From assembly GCF_963678635.1 (NCBI RefSeq), contig NC_087062.1, positions 29,534,833-29,598,832 on the forward strand: a stretch of 64,000 bases of DNA, in the 5' to 3' direction. Both the position numbers and the translations under genes were made by a program. This DNA is from Symsagittifera roscoffensis (lineage: Eukaryota > Xenacoelomorpha > Acoela > Convolutidae). Each line of letters starts with the position of its first letter. Position 1 is the first letter of the stretch. Below, piece by piece: positions 37,501-52,500 of the stretch. A model generated the notes under the pieces. That model worked only from the letters and a program-made list of their open reading frames with translations, was not told the origin of the DNA and searched no databases.

Positions 37501-40500
37501 CGCTTAAACAGCAAAACTTCATAGCACATATTCTTTTGATTGCACTCCAAATCTAAGATCGGCAGGTTAATTTTTCAGAACAACAAAATTTCACAACAGC
37601 AAAATTTCAAAACTTAAGCGTTTTTAAAGCCATACACATTATTCCTTCAAAAACAAGGGCACAACTTCCTGTGCAGAGAAACCTCCACCAATCTATTTTT
37701 ATTGAGCCTTGAATATCAGATTTGTAGGTGTGGTTTCCGAGAAAAGTCAAGTTTCCAAAAAAACTAGATCTTCAAAAAAATTACTTACAATTTATTGCGC
37801 AAAAAAATCTTGAAAAATTAAGGCAACGCAGCTAGATCTAAAATTCTGCACTATTGTACCCTTAATAACAGATTTGACAAGGTAATTTTTGAGAAGCCAA
37901 AAAACTCTCCAAAAATCGAGCAGAATCTCAAAAAAAAATCATTTTCTATGTCCATAAATTCGAATTGTCAAACACTTCGTCTTAACTCCATAGGTGATTT
38001 CTTGCCAAAATAAGTAGAATCGTTTGATGCTGGGTAGCCCTATTTTTTTTTCTTCAGTGTCACCCTTACTGTCCGATTTAACACCGTAGTTCTCCAGGAA
38101 AAAAATCCACAAACGGTTAACAATTTAAAAATTGGATCTTTCTAAAACCACTGATTTTCTACAATGAAAAACAGGCGTAGCAAAAATAAGAGCAGTAAAC
38201 TTTCACGCACCTTAATCTTTCAATCCAACCCTTACTCGCAGATTTGGCAGGATAAATTCCAACACAAATTTATGAAAAATAAACAAAATTTCAAGTAGAC
38301 TTTTCCTCAGTCAAAACTAACTTTCTACAAATAGTTTCTCTGAAGATGCATAGTTAGTACGGAAGCGCTTAGTTAAATTGACATTGATTGTTAGTTCTCT
38401 TTTTCTACAATAAGTAGGTGCATAAGTGCTTATGCAGACAGAAATGCTACTCCCTTTTCTCCATTGAACCCTTAATCTGAGATTTGGCAAAATGGCTTTA
38501 GAGAAAAAACAAAAGTTCCCAAAAATGGTCAAAACTTCAAAATTAGACAATTTAAATTTCTCTAACTTTTTTTCCCAAAAAAAAAGCGTAGCCGTTTTGA
38601 TTTATGCAGGAAGGATTCCTAACACCGTTTCTTCCAATTGAAACTTTGATCTTAGAATTCGTTTTCGGCACGGTGGATTTCGAGAAAAAAATATATATTC
38701 GAAGAAACTATAAACTAATCCCAATTTAGGCATTTTCTAATGCCATAATTATTTTCTACAATCACAAGGCGTGGCAGCTTACACAGGTAAGATTTCAATG
38801 ACATTTTCTTTTGTTGATGATTACAGATTAAAGGGTTACTTTTTGAGGAAACGAAAAAAATGCGTCAAAAAATTCCCCCACTGAAAGTTTCGAATGCTGT
38901 GTGATTCGGTAAAAAGAGAATAGCAAAATCTGCGGCAAACAGGGCAGTAGACGGTTTTCCCATCAGTCTTTTACCCAATTTTGTGAAAACAATGGTGCCA
39001 CCAAAAGTAGCCCCAATATTTGCGACTTTGGATAGAAAAAACAGTGGACTTCGTATTAAGACACTACGCTCCGCATGTGTAAAAAATATTGGAAATCGAT
39101 TAAAGCCTCCAATGTTAAAAACACAACGATGTTTCAAAACGGATTCCATGATTTTAAAAATATTATGATGACGTTTTAAAATCAAGTAAGATCAGGTGTG
39201 ATCAACTGAATCTTCAGTTTGATTTTAAATCTAAAAAGAAGGCATCCTGCAAATTGGAACCTTGAATGAATCACGTATGGTCGAGGTCCGCTTCAGTATT
39301 TTCACTACATCCTAAAAAGTTTACGAGAAACGACAGCGCTCATTTGAATTTCCAGATAACACATCAAAGAGTCATAACTACTGCACATACCCGCGGCTCC
39401 TGTAAATTCAAAAGATTGTTACCAACTAAGGTTAACTTTCTTTAGTTCAAAATTTTCTGTTCAGATCAACGAAAGCAGAAGAAAATAGTTTTTCTTGTAA
39501 AGTCTGACCTTGTTCTCGGAAAATTTGGCGTTGAGTGCTTTCCTGAAATTGTCGAGGAACTGATTCTGTCGGATGATCAGATGAGCATAATAAGACTTGA
39601 CCGCCTCTACCTTCTCACGCACGCCTGTAATTAAAACACTAATGATTATTTGAACAAAAAATTTTTAAAAAAAAACAATAAAATTTGAACAAAATTAAAT
39701 CTAAAACTATTATCATTTATACGGACTGGGATCGAGAGACTCAATGACGTGAAGACATGATATGAGTTTGTGTGCAGCCGTCTCCACCGTTTCGACGTCC
39801 TGTCCATCTGAGGTGAAGGCCCTAACCAGAATGTCTTCCTGCTCACGAGGGAAGAACGTCCTATTCTGAAACACGGCAATACACTAAAATCAAAATTGAG
39901 CAAACACCAAATATTCAAGACCTTGTTCTTGAATATTTGCAAATATTCTTTAAAAAAAGTAACACCTAAACGTAATCCATCATAAAAAAAATATGATAAA
40001 CTCATGATTTGTCCCCTCCTCGCACCTTTCTCTCCTACAGTCGTACAAGGATTAGTTCATTAGTTTAACAATTAAACATGGGTTTCTTATAGACACAAGG
40101 CACTTCGCAAACACATGATTAAAAAAACAGCGAATCACTGAAATTTTTTTAAATGGTCTGAAGATTATTTAGTGTATATTTAAGATAAATACTTTAATTT
40201 AAAACTAATTAAAGGTAATTTAAAACTAATTAGATCATTAAATGAAACAATTTTGTTCGACTTTTGTTGGAATTACACAAAAATTTAACTTGGGCGTCTA
40301 ACCAGAATTTCGTCCAAATATTTTGCCAGCTTTCGCTGATTAGTCGATTCCAATTTCTGTAGCTTCTCGTTGGAACTCATTGTATTCATGTAGTCCCGAA
40401 TGCTCTGAAACACGTGAAGAATAGTTGTTACTCTCACTGCGTATTCGCACATTTGGATCCACTAAAACTTTTGTCACTGCGCTATCGCACATTTCGCCAA

Positions 40501-43500
40501 AGATTAAACGCAATCGAGCAAAATACTTTATACTTGCTTTCTAGTTTAAGGACACGAAAGATTAACACAAAGACAAATACAATCGGGGAAAAAAGTCGAA
40601 ACTGCCGAAAAAACTACATGTATCAACAGAACTTAAGGTTCTTTTGAAAAAAAAACATGCCCAGACTATAGAATGTAAAATCACCATCGAAGAATCAAAG
40701 CGGCAAAAAATACCTGAGCAGAGACCGTTTCAACCGAACAAAAACTCAATACAAAGGCGAAGCTGAGCCGATATAAAACAAATGATTGAAAGTTGAAAAT
40801 TAATTGAGCGACAGTTTTATTTGAAACATAATATTTTCCGTTTGAAAAAAAAAACAGATCCTGTCAGAGTCAAAGCAAGGACCTTTGCGTCCCATGCGTA
40901 TTCGTTATCTCTAGGCTAAAGCACCGGGATTGCTAAAAAAACTTGAACTAATCGTGAAACAAAGAACCGCTAGAGAAGAGTCCACAATACCAGATGAAAT
41001 GAGTTCAGTGAAGTTAATTATGGGGAAAAGTCTAGTACCCGATTGCAATACCCTTGCTTATCAAAGCTAAAAAGACAAATACGAATAAAAAATGTTAGAA
41101 AGCCCCTCCCACTAAAAACACGCATACAAATACACGCGAAAAACTTGTTCGATCATCAAACGACGCAATTTAAGGCCACTACGTGATAAAATTAAGGCAA
41201 AATAAAAAAAGTTTAAGCAAAAAAACAAAACAAAAAAAACTAAAGACCAGTTTGTAAAATTACTAACAACAGAGCAAGTCAAAACATTAAGAGCAACTAA
41301 AATGTAAATTGTGTACAGCAAAAAAAAACAATTCTACGATGTGGCAATTGAGCCGACATTTTTTCCCGTTTGAAAAAAAAACAGGTCCTGTCAGATTCGA
41401 ACCCAAGTCCTTTGCCGTACCTCCAGATCAAGCGTGCCGGAGACGCAAAAAAAATTGAATTCGTTTTGAACTAAACCTAAATTTGGCCTTTCGCCTTTCT
41501 AATTTTGACCATTCTGTTTATTGCGGGGAAAAGAGTCATGTAATAAAAAAGACGACGCCTGCCGTGAGTCCAATTGAAAAAATTTCATTTAAATTTAGTA
41601 TAATGAGCGACACATTAGTATGTAACATGAAAATAATTAGGGTCGAATTTTGTGGGGGAGGCGAAAATTCTGAAAATAACGTGTGATAATTGACCTACCC
41701 TCAACGATGGCATATGATATACGATGCATTGTATTTGTACTGTGTCTTTTCTCTTCAATTTAAGCCTGATAAAAAGACTTGATAAACAAAGCGCCGCATC
41801 ATTTGCAAGCCCTCATTATAAACAAGTCCTCGTTTTCAATAGGAAAAATATCGAAACGCGTATTTCATACGCAACATTATCTTCTTGCAATAATGATCTT
41901 GAATAGATTTCCTTCCTATATTGTTTATTCTAGTTTTCACCTACCGATAGTTTCCTGTCATACACTTCTAGACTCTCTTCCAGTCTCTCTATTTCCTCAA
42001 TGGAGGCATCGAACAGAGATAGGAGGGACAGCATCTTCTCCTCAGACCCAATAATCATGCTCACATTCTCCTAAACACAACTTTCTACATTTGGTAGCGC
42101 CGACCACTGTAAACTATACATAATCGCCTTGCGAAACGAGCAATATACACAGAGGTGAAACTGATCTTCGAACCACTTGCGATAAAAAAACAAGGAAAAC
42201 GCTTTGTAAAAAAATCGAAACCGGAAAAATTAAATCCGTGAAATTGATTAATGTTAATTTTAAAATAAAAACATGCCAAGACCAAAATAGCCCAAAATCA
42301 TATAAAGCCAAAATTTATTGAGCCAAAAAAAAATAAAAAAAAGTTCAAGAATAATGAAAAGTTATTAAGCATCACTCAACCTCAAAACACGCACACTTTT
42401 TATCGCTCGTCATAGGCGATATGAGGCCACTAGGCCAGCGTGACCACTTTTTTGAGAGAAAAATAGTGACTATGACAATTTTCGAATTTTTTGTCGACCT
42501 TTTTTTTTAGGTCGGCCAAATTAATTTTTCAAGCTCTGCTAAAGCACTAAAAAGGGCACTTTTTGAAAAAAATTTGAAAAAAAGTTGAGTTTTTTCGGCG
42601 CACGCTTACCCCTCTATTAGTATATATTGGCGCCCACGGCGCCTTTAGAAAAATTTTAGGGTCCGTCACCTAAACCGTTGCAAAAAGTGACTTTTAGTGA
42701 CTACTGAAAAAAAGTGAACAATTAGTGACCAATAGAGACTGGTCACTAAAATAGTGACCAAGTGGTCACCTTGCACTAGGCCGACATAATATAGGCCGAA
42801 ATCTATCAGGCTGAAAATGAAGGAAAATAAATAAAAGAAATTTTAATCAACCGAGCTGCAAACCCATGCTTTAGAAATATTTTAAAAAATTACCAGATTA
42901 TATAACTGGCCTTTTAAAAAACGTAAAATGAACCGACGGACCACCTGCAATTTATTACTAGTAAGGTTACTGTTCACATTGTCCGATCATTATGAAAATT
43001 GACATGCGGACTAATTAGGATGTGCCAAACACTTTGGTCTTCTTATTTAACCTTGTAAAACACTCGTTACACCATAAATTGATGGTCGTGGGAGGTGGGT
43101 GGAGGAAAGGAAAAACAGCCGAATCTCGTCTAAAACAAAAGCTACAAAAACAACAGGAAACTATCACAAAACTGGAAAAAAAAGACTTCCGAAAAAAAAC
43201 TGAGAACATACTAAACAACAAGTGGAGTATCCGAAATTTCAACAATTCAATGACAAATTTGAGCCCAAATTTGTCCCTCGATTTGCAAAAAACCTCAAAA
43301 TGTCCGACAGCTCATACCGAAAAATCAATCAACAGGATATTGGGCCACTAACCGCAATACATTCATATTCATCGGCTACTTTTAAAAAAAATAAAAAAGT
43401 ATTGTTGACAAATATACTTCTGGTTGAAAAGCTTGTTATGCATGTGGGACATAATTGTATTGACAGGGGACAAAACGGAAAAAAACCTTGTGAACAACTA

Positions 43501-46500
43501 AGTGAAACTATTGAGAAATCCATTAAAAACCTCAAGCCTCAGAGAGTTGCAGTTTGCAAAACAACTCCTGTGAAAAACGTTTTTTTTGCAGAGATCAAAA
43601 CTACACTAAAATAAACATTTTCGATGATGCTCTGGATAATTTGTTTGGATATGGATGGTACATTTCGCTGGTCAAAAATTGAATGTGTGAATACTAATCT
43701 AGCAGCTACTATTATTTGACAACGGAGTTCACTCAAATGCCAGTGGCATTCAACAACTGGTGGAAAAATTCAGGGGTTGTTTTTCTGAAAACGGTATAAT
43801 TATCTCCAATGCTGAAATTAAACCGCGGAAACTAACTCGCAAACCAAAGGAAGTTTGAGTTAAAATTTTGACTGTCTGTTGATGAATATGCATTTTCGCT
43901 TTTTCAGTTTTTTGTGTTTTTATTTCAGGAATTGAACAACAAAAACAACCCTTTTTTGCAAAACGTTAATTACTCAAACTTTCTTCCACTAATGGAAAAT
44001 AACACAATCAAATACCGGTCTCATTTATCTGGATGTACTATTGTATTATATTACCTTAAGCTTTTTGCGTATCGTAAAAAGACTCAAATTAGTCCTCTCA
44101 GGAGATATTGAGATCCTGGTCATTATTTTTTTCATCTTCCACGTTCAGAATGAAAGGTCTAAAAAGGAGAGGAGGTGTTGGATATTGGACTTCTTTATCA
44201 TTCACAATGCATATTCGAAAAGATCTCAAGACTGCTAACAAAAAGTTTTTTTGAGTCATTATGGGTTGAAATTGAGTCATCATGCATGAAAAAAAAATAA
44301 TTTAAGATTCGTTTTGCTCAGGAAAAACGTCTCTCCAGCTTTGATGACGAATTAGCTTGTGAAACTTCTCAAGCAATTGCTTCAAAAATGGATGTTGTTA
44401 AATTTGTGGACAACAATGAAGATCTTTTAAAACAAGACGAGTCATCAAAACTTTGACTTTGCTGCAAATAGTGGTTTAACTAAGCTTAACGTCACCAAAC
44501 CATTATGTGTAACCGATAATAACATCTCACTCATCGACTATTGCTTAGTGTCCAGCAACCAAATAAATATCCTTTCAACACAGACCACTATATGCTTACA
44601 TATGAATATTAATTTCTTGCAAGCCAAAAAATGACATCATTGAAATTAAGACGAGATTTCCATAATTTTAATCGGGGAAAGTTTAACATAGACCTTGCAA
44701 GTTATGTTTGGTCAGAAATGTATGAAAAATTCTCGGAATCGGAAATGTTTGCGACTTTTGGGCTTATTGTTGAAAAAGTTACAAGTGCGCATGCTCCATA
44801 TCGTACAAAAACCATAAATCAAAAAGTGGTAACCAAAAAAAACCATGGATTGATGAATCACTGATGACTCTGATAAACTTGGCAATTGCTTCACAAAAAC
44901 ATCACATGGATAACTTTCAGCAGTTTTCCATCAAAAAAAACAATGGGATTTCATAAGCAAAAAATATGGAAAAAGAAAAATCAAAGTCAGTAACTATTAG
45001 CGAAATAGATCTGGAAAATGGCAAAAAAAAAAACAAAATATGTTACTGAAATAGCACATCAGTTGAATCAAGTTTTTTCAAAATTAGGTATTTTTCATGG
45101 TGAACATATTCGCCAAAAACAAAAAAGAACAATTTACAGACGCAGTTTTTGATTTTCGTTGCGTTACAAGAAAAGAAATTTACAAAGAAATTGATAAATT
45201 ACCGTTAAGTAAATTTCCAGGGCCAAGCGTTTTGCCTTCAACAAGGTAAACTTGTTATTGGAACACATCTCCAACTCGCATTAAATGAAGTTATTATACA
45301 AAACCAGTTTCCATCATACCTCAAAAATCATATATCACCCCTGTCTTCAAAAAAGGTCAAACACAAGTTTCATCAAAATATAGGCCTATTTCTGTGATAA
45401 ATACGCTTTCAAAAATTTTTGACCGCTTGCTTTTGAACCAAATTATGGTAGACATTTTTTTTATAACAGAGTTTTATAACTAAACTAACGCACAAAACAA
45501 ACACAACATAAGAGATTCCTAAAAACAAATTGGGGAAAGAAATCTGTGGTGAACAATAGTTGTAATAAATAGAAAAGATTAAACGTAAACCCGAAAAAAG
45601 TTAAAATTGAACAAAAGTTTAAATTTCAACTTTTTAAATAGAAATACACGAAAAAATCCTTTTGACAGATCCATTAGTTCTTTTCGAGATTAGTTTTATA
45701 TCTAATATTAGTATTGTTTTATTCATTTATATTTATACAAGTTGTATTAGTATATTTACATACCGGTGTAGTTGTTGATTTTTGACTTATTATGATAAAT
45801 CCATTTTGTAGCAGCATGTTTGTTTAACCAAGCGGTTATTTTGAACTTACATGTTTGTGAAAAAAACCTCAACCTATCTACTGCCTAAATGATAGTAGTT
45901 CTATTTGAATTTCCAAGATATTGAGCATGTCAGCCAAAGGTGAAAATTTCCTACTACACTGACCATTCTGCGAACACAGTTATTTGTGGGGGAAAATTCT
46001 AGCACCGGATTGCAAAACCCTTTCGCAAGGGTAATATGAACATATTAAAAAATAAAAACTCTTGTTAAAGCATAACGTGGGTCAAACTTTTGCCGTAAAA
46101 AAATCCGTGACTAAATCCGTTTAAGCAACCTTATGGAAACTTAAATTTTCTATCTATAGACAAGGTAATTTTAAAAAAAAATCTCAAGTTATCTTTTTGC
46201 AATGAGATTTTCCGTGATTTTTTTTAGATGTTAATTAAATTAATTGTATTCGTTGATCTCTTACCCCGTCGAGTAGGTTTAGGTTCTGGGTGAGTTGGGA
46301 AACCAGCATCTCCGCATCTATACACGACACACTGCTGTCCATTAACACCTTCAACAACAGTCAATTGGTAAGTCTAACTAGCTGTCATTTTATTATTCAG
46401 ATTCAAATAGCTGTGCAATAAGTACAAGTTTGTCATGGATGTATGGTAAGTCTGACGAATTTCTTTTTTCGTTGCTAAAACATTGTCGAATTATTTTTCT

Positions 46501-49500
46501 CTAATAGAATTTCTCCACCTGCTGTAGATCATCTAGTTCTTTGTTGAAGTTATCATCTCCACTGTTCCCATTGGCGCCCGCTCCTCCTCCACCCATGAGA
46601 AGATCCATGCTATGCTCATCCCCAACTAGAGTCTGGGGATCTGTCAAGTTGTTATCAAAAGAGTCGTTCAAATTGCCACCTGCGTGCAAAACAGACTCAT
46701 AATCACAAAAACTCTTTCCGTTCTGTGGATAAACAATTTCGGACGATATTCAACATCATGTTTATTGTCCATTCGACCTCAATTTGCAATGTATAAACCA
46801 AAAAAGAGCCCAAAAGAAACCTTCAAGATGGATGGTCAGATTGGTTAATTCAAATCAACATACCAGAGAGCAATCCAGGTTCGACATTGATGAACTGAAC
46901 CTTCATGTTGTCTGGAAGATATCTCAGTGACATCTGGAAAACAGGCACTAACTTCTTTCAGACAAAAAGCAGTCAAAAGATTGTAGCAGAAATAAGGACT
47001 CCATAACCATCCGCTTCTTTCAATTTGGTCTTTGAAATTTTTGACCACAAACACGTAACCGTGTTTTGAAATCTGATACCATTACTGAGTATGATTTTAT
47101 TTCAAAACTTTACATTGCGTGCATGAGAAAACTTATACACCGCAACAAGAGTTCTTATTTTTATGCTTGGTCATGATTTGACTAAAAAACTAAATAGCCT
47201 ACTATGCTGTCATGAGCTCACTCTTCAGAAATCTGTACTTGGCTACCTTGTGCATGACAGTAAGGAAGTAATCTCGATCTTCTTTGCTGGCACAGGTTAC
47301 ACTCAATTGGGTCGGCTTCCCTACTCCTCCACCTGAAGCATAGATGACCAATTATCGATCGAGTCTTAGAAAACTTTGGTTGGCCTTTTTACATCTTTAA
47401 TATTATTTCAAAAAAAAACAGATAAATTGGAAACTGATAAACCACTCAATTAGCCCTACCGAGCAAAAACAGAGCCTGACTGAGCCATGCAAGTGAAAAC
47501 ACTAATTGAACTGTGATTAAAGAAACTTGACAGTGACTGACCGGAAGTGACAGCAGATGCGTCGAGAGTGAGTATCATTTTGGTGTAGTTAGTGGCAGTC
47601 CCGCTGATCCAGTCCCCTGTGTTCTGCACCATGTTACCCACTCCCCCTCCCCCTCTGGGCTTGATTGAGAGGGTGAAGCCAACTGCATTCGAGTCAGAAC
47701 CCTGGAAGTATTTAGCTGCGCAATCCACAGTACTCTCATGGTTAAATCCAATTAAATGCTAGTGCATTAATGTATTAATGCTAACTGATTCATGAAGGCA
47801 TTACAACTAAGCATCTCTTGTCCCAAATACAAGGATCCCCGTAACATTGAAACAGCCCACAGACATTTAAGAAAATTCAATGAACTCAATGAGACCGAAT
47901 AAACTCAACTTTCAAGTTTCACCTTAAAGTTCTTTGAATTTCAAGAGCTTTTATGATAGACAATTTTTGACGCAAAAAACATCAGCGAATAAGAGGAAGC
48001 CACTAGGTCTCCTAAATCATAAAAAGAACATAATCTTGAATGAAAAAAATTTGGGGAAAACACATGGAGAATACAACCTGCCGCGTTAAAGAACCATCCA
48101 GAAAAATTTACCGAGCGGCAACTAAGTCGACAATTCTTCGATAGAAGCCAGGGTTAAGCCGAAAAAAAAACTATTGCCATAAAAAATTGGAGGCAAGATT
48201 TTTGAAATATTTGAAGCAATACCCGGGTTGACGTCCACACAAGAAAAATACTTGTCATACAATTTCCTATACGTAATCCACGGAAAAACAATTTTCATTG
48301 AAGAAAAATGTCAACAAGCATTTTTTTCATTCAAAAATTATCATAAATTGGTTCAAACTCAAACAACATTATGGCGGCAGTTTCGGTTACATGAGAGCAG
48401 ATGAAATTCCTAGCACCTGTTCTTTCAGTTGGACCCTTTACCTCAAATTTGGCGGGGTAATTTTTCAACAATGTTTCCGAAAAAAAACAAATGCTTCTAA
48501 ATTTCAAGAACCAGACTTTTTCTAAGGCCAAACTAATTTTTGACAGTGCCAAAAAACAAGCACGCATTTTTTAGACAATAACTTTTTTTCATCGACAAAC
48601 TAGGGCAAAACCAGTTGTGCAGTGAAATTTCTCAAAAGCTTCAACCTCAGATTTGCCTATTTAGTTTTCGATACAATGAAAATTCTCGATACATGGGTCA
48701 AAAATTCCCTCTACTTAAATTTTCGAAGATCGTAGAACGTCTAACGAAGTAAAAAGGACTAGCGCAATAATTAGGTACACAGCGCATCTCTCCGCTGGTT
48801 CCAATTTGTTGAAAATCAGTAAAGTAGTTCTTGAGATAAAACAGAAAATTTTCGAAAGTTTAAAAATTATAATAACTAATCGCACGCGTGAATAACTTTA
48901 TCGCGAAAAAAATCACGGAAAATTCAACGAGCTATAAAAGTGGTTTTTTCGTTGAAAATTTATTAGGTTAGGTTCTTATGTATCCCAGATCGTACTCAAA
49001 CCCACAAATTTCAAGCCATATCACAGTTCAGTGTCAAACTTTCTCGTTGCGTTCCAATTTGAGTGTTTATATTCGTTGCGTGCAAATCTATGATATTATC
49101 TTGGTTACTTTTAGAATCTAACCGTGGGTCTTCCGTTGACATTCAGTACTGATGAGAGAAGGATGTCTTTTTCACCTTAAAGTTCTTTGAATTTCAACAG
49201 CTTTTATGATAGACAATTTTTGACGCAAAAAAACATCAGCGAATAAGATGAAGCCACTAGGTCTCCTAAATCATAAAAAGAACATAATCTTGAATGAAAA
49301 AAATTTGGGGAAAACACATGGAGAATACAACCTACCGCGTTAAAGAACCATCCAGAAAAATTTACCGAGCGGCAACTAAGTCGACAATTCTTCGATAGAA
49401 GCCAGGGTTAAGCCGAAAATAAAACTATTGCCATAAAAATTGGAGGCAAGATTTTTGAAATATTTGAAGCAATACCCGGGTTGACGTCCACACAAGAAAA

Positions 49501-52500
49501 ATACTTGTCATACAATTTCCTATACGTAATCCACGGAAAAACAATTTCCATTGAAGAAAAATGTGAACAAGCATTTTTTTCATTCAAAAATTATCATAAA
49601 TTGGTTCAAACTCAAACAACATTATGGCGGCAGTTTGGGTTACATGAGAGCAGATAAAATTCCTGGCACCTGTTCTTTCAGTTGGACCCTTTACCTCAAA
49701 TTTGGCGGGGTAATTTTTCAACAATGTTTCCGAAAAAAAAACAAATGCTTAAATTTCAAGAATCAGACTTTTTCTAAGGCCAAACTAATTTTTGACAGTG
49801 CCAAAAAACAAGCACGCATTTTTTAGACAATAACTTTTTTTCATCGACAAACTAGGGCAAAACCAGTTGTGCAGTGAAATTTCTCAAAAGCTTCAACCTC
49901 AGATTTGCCTATTTAGTTTTCGATACAATGAAAATTCTCGATACATGGGTCAAATTTCCCTCTACTTAAAATTTCGAAGATCGTAGAACGTCTAACGAAG
50001 TAAAAAGGACCAGCGCAATATTTAGGTACACAGCGCATCTCTCCGCTGGTTCCACTTTGTTGAAAATCAGTAAAGTAGTTCTTGAGATAAAACAGAAAAT
50101 TTTCGAAAGTTTAAAAATTGTAATAACAAATCGCACGCGTGAATAACTTTATCGCGAAAAATCACGGAAAATTGAACGAGCTAAAAAAGTGGTTTTTTCG
50201 TTGAAAATTTATTCGGTTAGGTTCTTATGTATCCCAGATCGTACTCAAACCCACAAATTTGAAGCCATATCACAGTTCAGTGTCAAACTTTCTCGTTGCG
50301 TTCCAATTTGAGGGTTTATATTCGTTGCGTGCAAATCTATGATATTATCTTGGTTACTTTTAGAATCTAACCGTGGGTCTTCCGTTGACATTCAGTACTG
50401 ATGAGAGAAGGATGTCTTTTTCACCTTAAAGTTCTTTGAATTTCAACAGCTTTTATGATAGACAATTTTTGACGCAAAAAACATCAGCGAATAAGATGAA
50501 GCCACTAGGTCTCCTAAATCATAAAAAGAACATAATCTTGAATGAAAAAAATTTGGGGAAAACACATGGAGAATACAACCTGCCGCGTTAAAAAACCATC
50601 CAGAAAAATTAACCGAGCGGCAACTAAGTCGACAATTCTTCGATAGAAGCCAGGGTTAAGCCGAAAATAAAACTATTGCCATAAAAATTGGAGGCAAGAT
50701 TTTTGAAATATTTGAAGCAATACCCGGGTTGACGTCCACACAAGAAAAATTCTTGTCATACAATTTCCTATACGTAATCCACGGAACAACAACTTTCATT
50801 GAAGAAAAATGTCAACAAGCATTTTTTTCATTCAAAAATTATCATAAATTGGTTCAAACTCAAACAACATTATGGCGGCAGTTTCGGTTACATGAGAGCA
50901 AATTTTGCACCATAAAAAATTGAAAAAAAAGCATATCATACAACTTGATGTATCATATTGCTTGATACGTATTATTTCTATAGAAAAATACAAAATTGAG
51001 GGAAAAAATTTTATCCATTTTTGATTGCGATTTTGCTTCTGTGCTCAAATATACATTTTACGAAAAAAAAAAATTTCATGCAAAATTTGACATTTTGTGT
51101 CTATAACTTACTCCAGGCAAAGTTTTCACCCAAACAATCCAAAAAACGGATATGCAAGTATTTTTTTTATAAACAACATTTTTTTGTTTTCGTATACTAA
51201 GATAGACATTAATGTGTAAAAAAACCAGGCCTCTTCCCAACCACCGAAGGTAAAATTTCTAGCCATATACAAAAAAACTACCTTTTTGGTATATATTTCT
51301 GTGTGAAAAGGTTAACATTATCTTACATGGCTAATATCACCTAATACAGTTTATCTGCCTGGTAACTCCCAGCTACACTATGGGTTTCCTTATTACAGAA
51401 AAACCTTGGTAAGTGTGCTTCGAATGAAACACGAAACATCAAAACAAAAATGTTTCGTATTTTTATCTATGGAAAAAATGCTTATCAGACAATTGAATAG
51501 CATAGAAAAAAGCATATCATACAATTTTAGGGTACAAAAAATTGCTTTTGCTAGTTTCATAAACTTTTTCGATAAAAAGTATGGCAAAAAGCTTGTTACT
51601 AATTCCAGAATGTGGCAAAAAATACTATTATCAAAATTCATAGCATGGAAAAATGCTTATTTTGCTCTTTTCGTACAATATATCCAGTCCATGAAATGGC
51701 GTTTTTAATAGTATGAAATTTTATGACAGTCATTTTTTGTCAACCCGGGCATTCAAACACAACAGGGTAACATGAATAACTCTTTCGAAAATGCAACATT
51801 AGGTGACTACGCCGATATAATACTAGCCCAAAACATAACTTTTTCGAGAAAAAGGAAATAATTTCTTTTTCAGAAATGTCGCGGTAGTTTTTGGGAAACT
51901 AATTAAAATCCAAAATAGGTCAAACAGTAAATTAACTCTTAAGTCCATGAGGATTCGTTGCAAAATTGGAAAATTTTGTTTCCGCAATCGATACTTTTAC
52001 CACTAGTTCATTCGATTGAACCCTTAATTTCAGCTTTGGTACAGGAAAAATAAAAATTATCCAAGCAAACAAAATTTTGGAAGTCCAAAATTGCTTTTCA
52101 ACAAAATTTAGCGCGTAGCCACAATGAAGAAAAATTTCCTAGCGCAAGTTATGTTCTTAAATCCTCGAATTTAAATTTGGCGGTGCGGTTTTAAAATGCA
52201 AAACTACCAAAAAACGGTTAACATTTCCAAATATACTTTTCCTAAATTCAACATTGCTTTTCTACAAAAACTAGGATGTAGCCGCTATCCAGATAAAAAT
52301 CCTAGCACCTGTTCTTTCATTTGGACCCTTTACCTCAAATTTGGCGGGGTAATTTTTCAACAATGTTTCCGAAAAAAAACAAATGCTTCTAAATTTCAAG
52401 AACCAGACTTTTTCTAAGGCCAAACTAATTTTTGACAGTGCCAAAAAACAAGCACGCATTTTTTAGACAATAACTTTTTTTCATCGACAAACTAGGGCAA

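Noticed and set aside
46519-46689. Exon 6 read through to its TAG as a terminal exon
   Set aside because: Splicing at CAG|gtggag joins in phase to exon 7, whose product is a clear Sec3 coiled-coil segment.
50395-50420. ctgatgag resembling a hammerhead ribozyme core
   Set aside because: No following stem II plus GAAA core or cleavage-site stem. It is simply the antisense of the duplicated exon-2 end.
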